Below are positions 1 to 8,006 of a DNA stretch of 26,734 bases, piece by piece (position 1 is the first letter of the stretch; every line of letters starts with the position of its first letter). Position numbers and translations under genes: made by a program. The DNA comes from Bacillota bacterium. GTDB taxonomy: Bacteria > Bacillota > UBA4882 > UBA8346. The notes under the pieces were generated by a model that saw only the letters and a program-made list of their open reading frames with translations, did no database searches and was not told the origin of the DNA. The stretch lies in the NCBI GenBank assembly GCA_023435225.1, contig JAEYRX010000048.1, positions 1-26,734 on the forward strand, read 5' to 3'.

Positions 1-172
1 GCTCTTGATTACTTCTGGCCATGATTTCTCTCAATCATGACAGGTTATTGTTTGGCACATTTCTGTGCCGGAAAAAATGACTTACCAGTCGTTTTTTCTT
101 TCCTACTGTTCAGTTTTCAAGGTTCAAGATTTTTTGCAATCGTCATTCTATTTTTAACGGAGCGGCGACGCA
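1..172 (-). promoter_or_regulatory. Leader of an rRNA operon (boxA-like site and processing hairpins), running off the left edge
   Basis: Read on the minus strand, 127-106 contains CCTTGAAAACTGAACAG, a boxA-like antitermination sequence typical of rRNA leaders and spacers in Bacillota. It is followed by a perfect hairpin GGCACA-GAAA-TGTGCC (69-54) and a second hairpin CATGATT-6 nt-AATCATG (39-20). The start of 16S rRNA should lie just left of position 1 but is not in the window, so the rRNA itself is inferred. The tandem promoters upstream support the call. Confidence 0.75.
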
Positions 173-178
173 TTTGTT

Positions 179-208
179 ATTATATCAAGTTTACTATCAG
201 CTTGTCAA
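179..208 (-). promoter_or_regulatory. rRNA operon proximal promoter (P2)
   Basis: On the minus strand there is a perfect -35 TTGACA (208-203), an 18-bp spacer, and a perfect -10 TATAAT (184-179). It lies about 55 bp upstream of the boxA-like leader. Both hexamers match the sigma-A consensus exactly, as expected of a stable-RNA promoter. Confidence 0.8.
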
Positions 209-283
209 TTGGTAATTAATGCTTTTTAATATCGTTTGTAAGATTTATTGGCTGTAATTACCGTGACGCGCGACAGCTTTAAT

Positions 284-312
284 AGATTACCACAATGATA
301 TTACTATGTCAA
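284..312 (-). promoter_or_regulatory. rRNA operon distal promoter (P1)
   Basis: On the minus strand: -35 TTGACA (312-307), a 17-bp spacer, and -10 TAATCT (289-284) preceded by TGG, which makes an extended -10. The tandem arrangement about 104 bp upstream of P2 resembles Bacillus rrn operons. The -10 is weak (3 of 6), so this promoter is less certain than P2. Confidence 0.55.
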
Positions 313-507
313 TAGATAAATTCCACTTTTTTAAAACTTTTTTAAAACTTAAATATCCTTAATGAAATATAGCTCTGTATTTATTAATGCCGGTATGAGA
401 ATTGGATTCTACAAATTCATACCATTATAATTGAGTTAGTGTAATTCCAATTATAAATATAAATTTCGTACTTTATCTACAAGATATTTGGCAGTGAGAA
501 AGTTGAA
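313..507. other. AT-rich intergenic region upstream of the rRNA promoters
   Basis: A/T tracts at about 321-358 lie directly upstream of the P1 -35 and could act as an UP element for rRNA transcription. At 392-423 there is an imperfect hairpin (GGTATG and AATT arms, 2-nt bulge) without a T tract, so I do not call it a terminator for the corrinoid gene that ends at 508. No gene is visible. Confidence 0.4.
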
Positions 508-1143
508 TCATAAAGATAACAAATTTTTAGCAACTTCTACCGCTTTACCCGCATCAGGGGCATAACCATCGGCGCCTATTTTTTCGGCATAATTCTCCGA
601 TACCGGAGCTCCTCCTATAATAACTTTAATACTGTTTCGCAAATTTTCCGTTTCAAGTTTTTTTATCACGTTAGCCATTTCAGGCATGGTTGTTGTTAAT
701 AGAGCGGATAAAGCTAAAATCTGAGGCTTTTTTTCCCGGATAATATTTATAAACTTATCGGCTGGAACATTGCTGCCTAAATCAGTAATTTCAAAGCCAG
801 CGCCTTCCAGCATCATTGCCACTAAATTCTTTCCAATATCATGCTGGTCCCCTTTTACAGTTCCTATCACAACTTTACCCAAAGGCTCATGATCGGTTTC
901 CGCTAATAATGGTTTTAAGATAGATAACCCTGCTTGCATAGCTTTTGCTGCTAACATTACTTCCGGCACAAATATTTCATTCTTTTTAAACTTCACCGCG
1001 ATAATTTCCATACCGGCAATTAATCCCTGATTAATAATATCAATCGGTGATATTTTTGCCGCTAACCCTTCCTCAGTCAGCTGTTTAACTTCATTTGCTT
1101 TTCCGCCGGTAAGCGCGGCAATTATCTGATTAAATAAATCCAC
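508..1143 (-). CDS. Corrinoid (B12-binding) protein, MtbC/MttC/MtaC-like
   Basis: This 211-residue protein has the two-part architecture of methyltransferase-associated corrinoid proteins. Residues 1-88 form a helical B12-binding-2 cap and residues 89-211 a Rossmann-like cobalamin-binding domain. The signature D99-x-H101-x-x-G104 is present, and His101 is the predicted lower cobalt ligand. Such proteins carry a methyl group between a substrate-specific methyltransferase (for methylamines, methanol, methoxylated aromatics or betaines) and a corrinoid:tetrahydrofolate methyltransferase. Neither partner is in the window, so the substrate cannot be assigned. The start is GTG. A GGAG sits only 4 nt before it and a better AAAGGAGA sits 14 nt before it, so initiation may be suboptimal. 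The gene begins 53 bp after the stop of nagA on the same strand. Confidence 0.85.
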   Translation of the reverse strand: MDLFNQIIAALTGGKANEVKQLTEEGLAAKISPIDIINQGLIAGMEIIAVKFKKNEIFVPEVMLAAKAMQAGLSILKPLLAETDHEPLGKVVIGTVKGDQHDIGKNLVAMMLEGAGFEITDLGSNVPADKFINIIREKKPQILALSALLTTTMPEMANVIKKLETENLRNSIKVIIGGAPVSENYAEKIGADGYAPDAGKAVEVAKNLLSL

Positions 1144-1196
1144 TGTTCTCCGACACTCTCCTTTATTAAGTTAAAGAATATTTTTTTTGAAAACCT

Positions 1197-2372
1197 TCAG
1201 TCTAAAGATATTAAACCACTGATCATTTCACCATTAATCATAGTAGCTATTACTTCCAGATCAGTAGTCATTACAACTAAGTCCGCATCTTTTCCTGGGT
1301 AAAGACTGCCTTTTCGTTTATTAATTCCTAAAAATCTGGCGGGATTATAAGTAGCTATCTTAAACGCATCATTCAAACCCGCATCCGTAAATTTAAGAAT
1401 ATTTCTAATCGCCTGATCCAATGTTAAAGCGCTTCCAGCCAGGTTGCCGGCGGCATTTACAATTTTCCCATTATCCAAAACCAAATCTCCCAGCGATGTT
1501 TGGAAGGTTCCATCTAACAAACCAGTTGGAGCCATAGCATCTGAAACTAAAATCAGACCATCGGGACCTTTAGAACGCCAGGCTATATCAACCGCCGCTT
1601 TATGAGAATGAACCCCATCCGCAATTAATTCCAAGGCTAATTCCGGGCATGTTAGGGCTGCTCCAATTAAACCGGGATTACGATGATGAAATGGGTTCAT
1701 TTGATTAAAGCAATGAGTTACTCCTTTAAAACCGGCAGCGATAGCATCTAACGAAGTTTCATAGTCAGCAGCGCTATGGCCAATTGAACAAATTATTCCT
1801 TCACCACTTAAGGAAGAAGCTAATTCCAGGGCGCCTGGTAATTCCGGAGCTAATGTTATCAGCTTGATACCGGAGTTACTCAAACGATGCAGAGTCATGA
1901 TTTCGCCTATAGAGGGCTGGCGAATAGTATTAGCCGGATGAATCCCGGGATAATATGTTGAAATAAATGGTCCTTCCAGATGGATGCCTAGACACTTTGC
2001 TCCTTTGTATTGAGTATCATTTAAAGCGGCAAAAGATTTTGCGACTGCTACCAATTGGTCTCTGGTTCCGGAAATAGTAGTAGCACAGAAGGAGGTTGTC
2101 CCGTGCGTCACATGAAACCTGGCTGTTTCAATTAAGCTCTCCACCGTACCATCCATAATCTCGGATCCACCTCCACCATGGAGATGAATGTCGATAAATC
2201 CGGGGGCAATAATTAAACCCTCCAAAGGTACTTGTCGAAAGTCGGGAGGTATCTCAATCGTATCGAAAGTTCCAATGGCTGCAATTCTTTTTTCATCAAT
2301 TAAGATTGTAGCTTCTTCAATTAAATTGAACGGGGTTAATACCGCAGCTTTTGTAAGGGCAAGCTGACTCAA
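1197..2372 (-). CDS. nagA: N-acetylglucosamine-6-phosphate deacetylase
   Basis: A 391-residue amidohydrolase that hydrolyses GlcNAc-6-phosphate to glucosamine 6-phosphate and acetate in the cytoplasm, in amino-sugar catabolism and cell-wall recycling. The family landmarks are all present: H63-L-H65-G, metal ligand E133 in HLEGPF, metal ligands H199 (IGHS) and H220 (GVTHCFNQM), and the catalytic Asp278 in LVSDAMAP. The length is normal. The start is a TTG, chosen because a full AAGGAGGT lies 8-9 nt upstream and no ATG or GTG fits better. No nagB or PTS gene is nearby, so the rest of the pathway must be encoded elsewhere. The corrinoid gene follows 53 bp downstream, probably by chance rather than by function. 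Confidence 0.95.
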   Translation of the reverse strand: MSQLALTKAAVLTPFNLIEEATILIDEKRIAAIGTFDTIEIPPDFRQVPLEGLIIAPGFIDIHLHGGGGSEIMDGTVESLIETARFHVTHGTTSFCATTISGTRDQLVAVAKSFAALNDTQYKGAKCLGIHLEGPFISTYYPGIHPANTIRQPSIGEIMTLHRLSNSGIKLITLAPELPGALELASSLSGEGIICSIGHSAADYETSLDAIAAGFKGVTHCFNQMNPFHHRNPGLIGAALTCPELALELIADGVHSHKAAVDIAWRSKGPDGLILVSDAMAPTGLLDGTFQTSLGDLVLDNGKIVNAAGNLAGSALTLDQAIRNILKFTDAGLNDAFKIATYNPARFLGINKRKGSLYPGKDADLVVMTTDLEVIATMINGEMISGLISLD

Positions 2373-2423
2373 TGTAAAAACCTCCTTGCTAAAAAGTATT
2401 GGTATATTAGTTATGGAATTTTC

Positions 2424-3671
2424 TTAATATAAATAGTTGGCGTCCCAAATAAAAGGATACTTTTGAGGAAATGGTATTTGAAAAAATTGATCCTCTCTGT
2501 TTAAATCAGCTAATTCCAAATCAAGGTTGTTATATAATCCAAGAATGAGTCTTGTCAAAAGCCCATTATATTTCTTATCGGTAAGAACCGCATTTTCCTC
2601 AACTTTAATTTTTAAACCTATCTGCTTTTGATAAATAAAATGAACTGCATCACCAATACTTCTTTGCCAATCGGTTTCACATATTCTTGTTAATCTTTTT
2701 TCCAATAACGGTGCTAATGAAAAAAAGAATTTATTCCAATCAATTACTTTTACCATCCCAGCTAAAGGAGCTGGATTTAAATTGATTCCTCCAAGTTTAT
2801 AAGCAGCCATATTCAATGGATGTTCAGGGGTCCCTTGAATATATAAGGTTTGGTCCGGTTTTAGGTATTTGGAAATAAAACTTCTTAACAAAAAAATGGC
2901 TTCGTTGAGACTAGTGGGTAGACTTTCCGTGATGGTTATTTTTTGTTGGGAATCCACTTTGAAATGAAGATACCCGGCTATTCTACCCGAACTATTTTCC
3001 CAAATTAAAAATTGCTCTTTATGGGGAAATGGGACTTCTTTAATATCAGCAAATTCGATATCCATCTCAGTCCATCGTTGTTGCCACCATTTCAAATCCC
3101 GTTGTGGTTGAAGCCATAGCTTTGAGTCATATGATTTATATATATTAGCAACCGCTTCCATATCGAAAAAGGAACTTAGGCGAAGCTTGCCCTGTATTTG
3201 TTCAGGAATATCTTTAAATTGCTTCAAGTTGATTTTTGTCTTATACCTTGGCAATATGGGAACAAAATCTAATTGTGGATAATAAGACGGTAACCCCCAT
3301 AAAAAAACCGCCGGTATCCCCGCTTTCCTAAGATCAGCGAGCATATTCTCCAGACATTTTCTCGCTAAGCGCTGTCCACGATATTTGGTATCTGTTACCA
3401 CCGGCGAGACCGCCCATACCGGAATGGTAACTCCCTCAAAATTCAAAACTTGTGGGAAACAACCGGCGGCCGCTACAATTTGGTTATCTCTTTCGATAAG
3501 GTAAAGCCAATCCGGTGACCATTCCGGCCGGGAATATAGGTGAGAAAATAATAATCGGTGTTCTTTTCCTTCAGTGTTACTGTATTCATCCCCTTGCACC
3601 GAAAAACCATCTTCAATAAGGTTTAAAACCGCCGGTAAATCCTCATGTGTAGCTTTGCGGTATTTATCCAT
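2424..3671 (-). CDS. GNAT-family N-acetyltransferase, Eis-like three-domain type
   Basis: A 415-residue protein. The N-terminal GNAT domain carries the acetyl-CoA pyrophosphate-binding motif at roughly residues 93-113 (VVTDTKYRGQRLARKCL, an R/Q-x-x-G/A-type loop). A second GNAT-like region follows at about residues 150-300, then a C-terminal sterol-carrier-like region. This layout matches the Eis/YjcF-like acetyltransferases, which acetylate amino groups of small molecules or peptides. The target is unknown. In Eis the C-terminal carboxylate takes part in catalysis; this protein ends in NYLY, which is compatible but unproven. The start is ATG with GGAG 6 nt upstream. It lies 18 bp downstream of the small membrane protein gene and is probably cotranscribed with it. 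Confidence 0.8.
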   Translation of the reverse strand: MDKYRKATHEDLPAVLNLIEDGFSVQGDEYSNTEGKEHRLLFSHLYSRPEWSPDWLYLIERDNQIVAAAGCFPQVLNFEGVTIPVWAVSPVVTDTKYRGQRLARKCLENMLADLRKAGIPAVFLWGLPSYYPQLDFVPILPRYKTKINLKQFKDIPEQIQGKLRLSSFFDMEAVANIYKSYDSKLWLQPQRDLKWWQQRWTEMDIEFADIKEVPFPHKEQFLIWENSSGRIAGYLHFKVDSQQKITITESLPTSLNEAIFLLRSFISKYLKPDQTLYIQGTPEHPLNMAAYKLGGINLNPAPLAGMVKVIDWNKFFFSLAPLLEKRLTRICETDWQRSIGDAVHFIYQKQIGLKIKVEENAVLTDKKYNGLLTRLILGLYNNLDLELADLNREDQFFQIPFPQKYPFIWDANYLY

Positions 3672-3689
3672 CTATTTCTCCACTGCGGT

Positions 3690-4139
3690 TCATTCTTTCA
3701 ACCTTTTAGTCCCATTATACCAATACTCCTGAACCCAAATCAGGCTAAAAAAGAAAACATAAAATAACCAAGCCCGGAATGGGTTCCATTGATTGTAACC
3801 AATCCAGCCCACCCGGACAAAATACCACTCAAAAAAAGCATTTCCAATAGTCCAAAGCATTAAGTAACCAATTTTATATAAACAATGTTTGGTCTTTGGA
3901 TATAAGCGGATAAAAATCCCGCCCTCCGCCGGAGCAATGCCTAAATCCGACCATAAACTCAAGTTACCTACTACCGGACCGTAATAAACCCACTGTTTAA
4001 ATACTACCCCAAACAGATCGGAGACTGTTCCCAATAAAGCTGCAAAAATAATGGTAGGATAATATTTACGCCATTGGTTAAAGGGAACTAATAATAAGAA
4101 GACGACCCATACGACTATTGTAGTTAATATATATGCCAT
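3690..4139 (-). CDS. Small integral membrane protein, CBO0543-like family
   Basis: A 149-residue, very hydrophobic, aromatic-rich protein with about four predicted membrane segments (residues 3-19, 29-47, 88-106 and 122-140). It resembles the CBO0543-type proteins of Bacillota, which have a similar length and a conserved DLFG-like motif after the second segment; here it reads SDLFGVVFKQWVYYG. The function of that family is unknown. It is followed 18 bp downstream by the Eis-like acetyltransferase on the same strand, suggesting cotranscription. Assignment to the named family is from memory of the pattern and is only moderately secure. Confidence 0.65.
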   Translation of the reverse strand: MAYILTTIVVWVVFLLLVPFNQWRKYYPTIIFAALLGTVSDLFGVVFKQWVYYGPVVGNLSLWSDLGIAPAEGGIFIRLYPKTKHCLYKIGYLMLWTIGNAFFEWYFVRVGWIGYNQWNPFRAWLFYVFFFSLIWVQEYWYNGTKRLKE

Positions 4140-4294
4140 ATACTTATTATAACCGTTTAGTCGGCTTTACTATGAAACTTATTCGGTAAATTCCCTATTT
4201 TTCCTGCTTCAATTCCAACCAATTCAATTTAAGAATAGTTAAATAATCAACAGAATGAGTAGGTTTTTAATTGGTCAATTCTCATTCTCAATTC

Positions 4295-5053
4295 TCAATT
4301 ACTTTCTAGTCCCCACCGTCTCCTAACTGCTGTCTCCAGTCTGGCAAATAACAGCCGGTCAAATGTCAGTCCGATAACAATTAAAACAAACATTACCGCA
4401 ATCACCCGGGCCATATCATTTAGTTCTCGCCCCATCATCAGCAACTGTCCTAAACCTAAACGTAAATATAATAACTCGCCGGCCATTAAAGAACGCCAAG
4501 CAAAAGACCATCCTTGTTTTAGCCCTCCGATAATTGCCGGTAAAGCTGCCGGAGCCAGAATAGTCGCTAATAGCGCCAGTTCACCGGCGCCCATATTTTT
4601 TCCGGCTTTTATATAAATGGGAGAAATATTCTTAACCCCACTGTCGGTTGAAATGGTTATTGACAACAAAGCGCCCATAACAACCACAAAAATAATCGCT
4701 TTTTCACTCAAGCCGAACCAAAGAATCGATAACGGCAGCCAACATATACTGGGTAACGCCTGAAGCCCTACTACCAAAGAGCCTACTGTCTCATCCAAGT
4801 ACCGGTTGCGTCCGATAGTGAATCCCAAAGTCATTCCAAGTATTATTGAAATAGTGTACCCTATGGCTAAACGCGATAAACTGGCTAACGTTCCGAAAAT
4901 AAAAGTCCGATCCTGGATCCCTTCCCACAAGCTATTGAAAACATTTAGCGGAGAAGGAAAGATGTATTCCGGCCAAATATGAGTGGCTGAAATGATAGAC
5001 CATAAAAGAATTAATCCGATATAAAAAGCCAATCTTTTAGTTACTTTCTTCAT
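4295..5053 (-). CDS. ABC transporter permease, SsuC/TauC/NrtB-like
   Basis: A 252-residue inner-membrane permease with about six transmembrane segments and the binding-protein-dependent transport fold. An EAA-type coupling loop lies at roughly residues 150-175 (KNMGAGELALLATILAPAAL), where the ATPase docks. The family imports sulfonates, taurine, nitrate or thiamine-precursor pyrimidines; the substrate cannot be told from the permease. Translation appears coupled to the upstream ATPase: the ATPase ends in CAAGGAGAGTAA and this ATG follows 2 nt later, so the Shine-Dalgarno sequence lies inside the final ATPase codons. No periplasmic binding protein gene is present on either side. Confidence 0.88.
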   Translation of the reverse strand: MKKVTKRLAFYIGLILLWSIISATHIWPEYIFPSPLNVFNSLWEGIQDRTFIFGTLASLSRLAIGYTISIILGMTLGFTIGRNRYLDETVGSLVVGLQALPSICWLPLSILWFGLSEKAIIFVVVMGALLSITISTDSGVKNISPIYIKAGKNMGAGELALLATILAPAALPAIIGGLKQGWSFAWRSLMAGELLYLRLGLGQLLMMGRELNDMARVIAVMFVLIVIGLTFDRLLFARLETAVRRRWGLESN

Positions 5054-5055
5054 TG

Positions 5056-5946
5056 TTACTCTCCTTGCAGGTCTTTTACTATTTTTTCATCCGTGAACTG
5101 TCTTAAGATCTCAGATCTTATTTCTCTGATTGCCGTTTGTTCCAGAGAACGGGGATGCCCCATATAAAGGCGAAATTCATTCCTAATCCGTCCGGGATGT
5201 GGGGTCATTACCAGAATCCGGTTGCTTAAAATCAGCGCCTCGTCAACATTATGAGTAATAAACAGAATAGTAGTACCTGTCTTTTCCCATATCCTCAACA
5301 ATAAATCATACATATCTTTTCTAGTTTGTATATCTAAAGCGGCAAAAGGTTCATCCATTAATAATATCTCCGGTTCCAGAACCAATGCTCTGGCTAAAGC
5401 AACCCTTTGCTTCATGCCGCCGGAAAGTTGGTGAATACAAGCATCTTTAAACCGGCCAAGCTGCACCAAGGACAGATATTCTTCAGCCAAGCCGGCATAC
5501 CTGTCTTTGGGGATTTTTCGCAATTTTAATCCGTAAGCTACATTATCCAAAACCGTCAACCAGGGAAAAAGTGAAGGTTCTTGAAAAATAAGCAGTCGTT
5601 GATTTATAGGATCATTATTTTGGCTTTCTTCATAACTTAATATTCCTCCGGAATCAGGTTTCTCCAAGCCGGCAATAATATTTAATAACGTACTTTTTCC
5701 ACAGCCGGACGGTCCGACTAAACAGACAAACTCCCCGGAATTTATCGTTAAATCAATTTCTTTAAGAGCTTCAATCCGGCCGCCGGGAACCGTAAAAGAC
5801 TTGCTAATCTTCTTAATTACCAGTTTAGGCCCAAACCTTCTTTCGGAAATTTCACGGTCAAACTCCCTGACTTCTTGATGCAATATATTTTTAGGAAGAT
5901 CACTAAGCGGCAACTCCCACTCCGTACTTCCATAAGGCGCCGTCAT
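5056..5946 (-). CDS. ABC transporter ATP-binding protein, SsuB/TauB/NrtD-like
   Basis: This is the nucleotide-binding subunit partnering the permease directly downstream. Visible motifs are Walker A GPSGCGKST (about residues 78-86), the Q-loop FQEPSLFPW, the signature LSGGMKQR, Walker B ILLMDEPFAALD, and H-loop ITHN. A 40-residue N-terminal extension precedes the ATPase domain, longer than usual for the family. Two in-frame ATGs exist. I chose the second (5946), because AGGTGGG sits 5 nt upstream of it while the first (5961) has no ribosome binding site. The pair transports an anionic or sulfonate-like substrate by family analogy only. Confidence 0.9.
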   Translation of the reverse strand: MTAPYGSTEWELPLSDLPKNILHQEVREFDREISERRFGPKLVIKKISKSFTVPGGRIEALKEIDLTINSGEFVCLVGPSGCGKSTLLNIIAGLEKPDSGGILSYEESQNNDPINQRLLIFQEPSLFPWLTVLDNVAYGLKLRKIPKDRYAGLAEEYLSLVQLGRFKDACIHQLSGGMKQRVALARALVLEPEILLMDEPFAALDIQTRKDMYDLLLRIWEKTGTTILFITHNVDEALILSNRILVMTPHPGRIRNEFRLYMGHPRSLEQTAIREIRSEILRQFTDEKIVKDLQGE

Positions 5947-5961
5947 ATGAACCCACCTCAT

Positions 5962-6356
5962 TTCAAAAATTTAGGTAAAGCGCAATCTGTTAAAAACTTT
6001 TTTAAGCAGCAATTTTATCTCCCGTATACAGTATAATAAAACTTGACCTAATTGGAATCATGTCCTTTGTGTTTAAATAATCGAAAAATCAACTTTCATT
6101 GGAACTAATCTCATCTCTACCTCATATTAGCTTCTTTCCATATGCTTTTAAGTTCATAAAGTTAATCTTAATCAACTCCAACTTCATAATCTCTCTCTTA
6201 GAGTAATTCACTTGTTTTCCAGTATTACCAACAAAATCAGCCTTTGTCCAGGTTTGAAAAAAAGCCCTCTTTGGAAACCTAATATCGTCGAAAAAGAATT
6301 TTACGTTTAATTTAAGGTTTCCATTAGTAATCATCCTAAATTAAGGAGGTGAAAAA
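5962..6356. other. Intergenic region between divergent ABC ATPase and lipoprotein genes
   Basis: No convincing gene is seen. A 9-bp perfect inverted repeat, TGGAAACCT (6272-6280) and AGGTTTCCA (6315-6323), lies just ahead of the lipoprotein gene. It could be an operator or mRNA hairpin. A strong TTAAGGAGG ribosome binding site for the lipoprotein is at about 6341-6349. I see no consensus promoter for either flanking gene. Confidence 0.4.
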
Positions 6357-6845
6357 ATGCGTGCTCCTAAGATAATTATAGGTGTTTGGTTGGTAATTTT
6401 CAGTTTGGCTGTTTCAGGATGTAATTTATTACCCAATAACAACAATAATACCCGACCGGCTCCAACTAGGCCGAAGGTGACTACTCCAAAAAAATCACCA
6501 ATGAAAACGCCAACACCCAAGGTCCGTCCGGCTCCAACCAAAAGAACTCCGGGGTTGGCAGCAATTACCGAGAAACATATCCTTGACCGTTTAACCAAAA
6601 TTGAAAGTTCAATTAAAACAGGAACTTGGTCTACGGCAAATAAAGAGACAAATCGCTTGGGTATGGATATGACCAAATTCCGTCCCACCGGTTCAAAAGG
6701 GAAGAGCTTGCGGGAAACCGCCAATTTTAATGTGATGTATGCCAAACTTCAAGCTGATGTTAAAACCAAGAATAAAACCGCTTCATTGAAAGACGTTAGA
6801 AGTATTCGAGATGCCATGAAAAATGTAAAAACAGCGGGTAGATAA
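6357..6845 (+). CDS. Small lipoprotein of unknown function
   Basis: A 162-residue predicted lipoprotein. The N-terminus has a short positive region, a hydrophobic core, and the lipobox LAVSGC, so Cys22 should be lipidated after signal peptidase II cleavage. Then come an Asn run (NNNNN) and a Pro/Thr/Lys-rich linker (residues 32-65), likely extended and extracytoplasmic. A basic, mostly helical C-terminal part (about residues 70-162) follows with no motif I recognise. A strong AAGGAGGTG lies 6 nt before the ATG. The gene ends a few bases before a structured family-B repeat and converges on the dehydrogenase gene. I do not assign a function. Confidence 0.8.
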   Translation: MRAPKIIIGVWLVIFSLAVSGCNLLPNNNNNTRPAPTRPKVTTPKKSPMKTPTPKVRPAPTKRTPGLAAITEKHILDRLTKIESSIKTGTWSTANKETNRLGMDMTKFRPTGSKGKSLRETANFNVMYAKLQADVKTKNKTASLKDVRSIRDAMKNVKTAGR

Positions 6846-6849
6846 TAAA

Positions 6850-7083
6850 AAAAGGCTGTTGCAAAATAGACTTTTTGCCGTTCTGTCCACCCAGGGTTAA
6901 AACCCTGGGCTAGGATTAAAAATCATTCTAAAGCCCGATAAACGGGCTCGGGAAGCCTTCGAAGTATTTACCCAGCCCCATTCATGGGGCTTGAGAATGG
7001 TTTTATATGCCTAGCCAGGTCCTTTAGGGCCTGGTGGAGATGAGGGCATCCGGTTGTTATTTATTTTTGCAACAGCCCCTTTA
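6850..7083. repeat. Family-B structured repeat, copy 1 (multi-hairpin, MITE-like)
   Basis: About 234 bp bounded by a 13-bp inverted repeat GGCTGTTGCAAAA (6854-6866 and complement at 7065-7077). Inside are four hairpins in series: CCCAGGG/CCCTGGG (6890-6909), AGCCCG/CGGGCT (6932-6948), AGCCCCAT/ATGGGGCT (6974-6991), and CCAGGTCCT/AGGGCCTGG (7015-7034). A second copy is at 21999-22233 and a diverged one at 24931-25098. It fills the gap between two convergent genes and ends 3 bp from the dehydrogenase stop, so it may also end transcription. No transposase is present, so any mobility would be non-autonomous. Confidence 0.8.
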
Positions 7084-7086
7084 TTT

Positions 7087-7785
7087 TCACTCCAGATATT
7101 TAAAATCCTGGGCTGCAAAAAGACGGCCGGTAGGTCCATTGTCTTCCAGTAACGCTGGTACCAGTGCCCCCGGTAAAACAGTTTCCACCGGGAACCAGGC
7201 ATTCGGTCCGCCCAAATCGGTCCTCAACCATCCCGGATCAAGATAATTTACTAGCACATTACTATCTTTCAATTCAGCTGCCAAATCCCGGCTGTACTTA
7301 TCAACTGCCGCCTTTGTAACACTATAAGGCGCCAGGTTTGGTTGATCCTGGATTCCGGAGGTTAAGTTGATTATCCGCCCGTAACCCCGGCGTCTCATCT
7401 CCGGCGCAAAAGCGTTACAAAGCGCAATCATCGCGAATAAATTTACTTGAAAAGAATGCATCCATTCATCAAAAGTAAAGTCCCAAATCGGTTTAAACTC
7501 ACTCTGGATGGCGGCGTTGTTATAAAGAATGTCAGTATACCCGGGGCCTTCTTTAACACCCTTAATAATTGATTGAATGCCTTCCACGGAATCTAATTCG
7601 CCGGCGACCACATGAGTTTTGACGTTAGAACCCTTTAACCGCTTCATAGTCTCATTAGTATGTTCCAAAGTACGGCCATGAACAATAATATTACATTTCC
7701 GGCCGGCCAGTCCTAGTGCTATTTGTTGTCCAATCCCCCGGCTGGAGCCCGTTATCAAAGCCCATTTGTTTTCTAATAGAATCAT
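7087..7785 (-). CDS. SDR-family oxidoreductase (short-chain dehydrogenase)
   Basis: A 232-residue classical short-chain dehydrogenase/reductase with a Rossmann fold for NAD(P)H. The cofactor motif TGSSRGIGQQIA lies near residues 12-23; a Ser-Arg in the loop often goes with NADPH preference. NNAAI replaces the usual NNAG at about residue 88. The catalytic Ser is in NLTSGIQ, and Tyr and Lys are in PYSVTKAA. The substrate is unknown: the family covers sugars, steroids, 3-oxoacyl chains and more. The ATG start has GGGGAG close upstream, with a spacing of only 3-4 nt. It is convergent with the lipoprotein gene across a family-B repeat. No neighbour suggests a pathway. Confidence 0.88.
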   Translation of the reverse strand: MILLENKWALITGSSRGIGQQIALGLAGRKCNIIVHGRTLEHTNETMKRLKGSNVKTHVVAGELDSVEGIQSIIKGVKEGPGYTDILYNNAAIQSEFKPIWDFTFDEWMHSFQVNLFAMIALCNAFAPEMRRRGYGRIINLTSGIQDQPNLAPYSVTKAAVDKYSRDLAAELKDSNVLVNYLDPGWLRTDLGGPNAWFPVETVLPGALVPALLEDNGPTGRLFAAQDFKYLE

Positions 7786-7949
7786 TTTCTCCCCGCTTTC
7801 CTTTGTGTTATTCTTTTAGCACCAATAGATGATATACTGATTTATATATCACTTTTTCTGTAAGTATGTCAAGCAAGGGTTGGGCAACTAAAACACTCCA
7901 TCCTCTCCTAATTAAACTTTCCTGAAGTAGGATTGATCAAAAACAGAGT

Positions 7950-7991
7950 AAAAAGAGTATCCCGATCGTTTCAAAGATACAAGGATACCCC
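7950..7991 (-). terminator. Intrinsic terminator after clpB
   Basis: On the minus strand, 15 nt past the clpB stop, GGGTATCC (7990-7983) pairs with GGATACTC (7962-7955, one G-T wobble) around a 20-nt loop. It is followed by TTTTTAC. The other strand also has an A/T-rich flank, so it may work both ways. Confidence 0.65.
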
Positions 7992-8006
7992 TTTTATTTT
8001 AATTCC

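Noticed and set aside
37..219. 60-codon plus-strand ORF at the left edge
   Set aside because: It lies antisense across the rRNA leader and its P2 promoter, has no ribosome binding site and resembles no protein.
6122..6334. 70-codon minus-strand ORF
   Set aside because: No Shine-Dalgarno sequence, low-complexity composition and no recognisable motif; it lies in the gap upstream of the lipoprotein gene.
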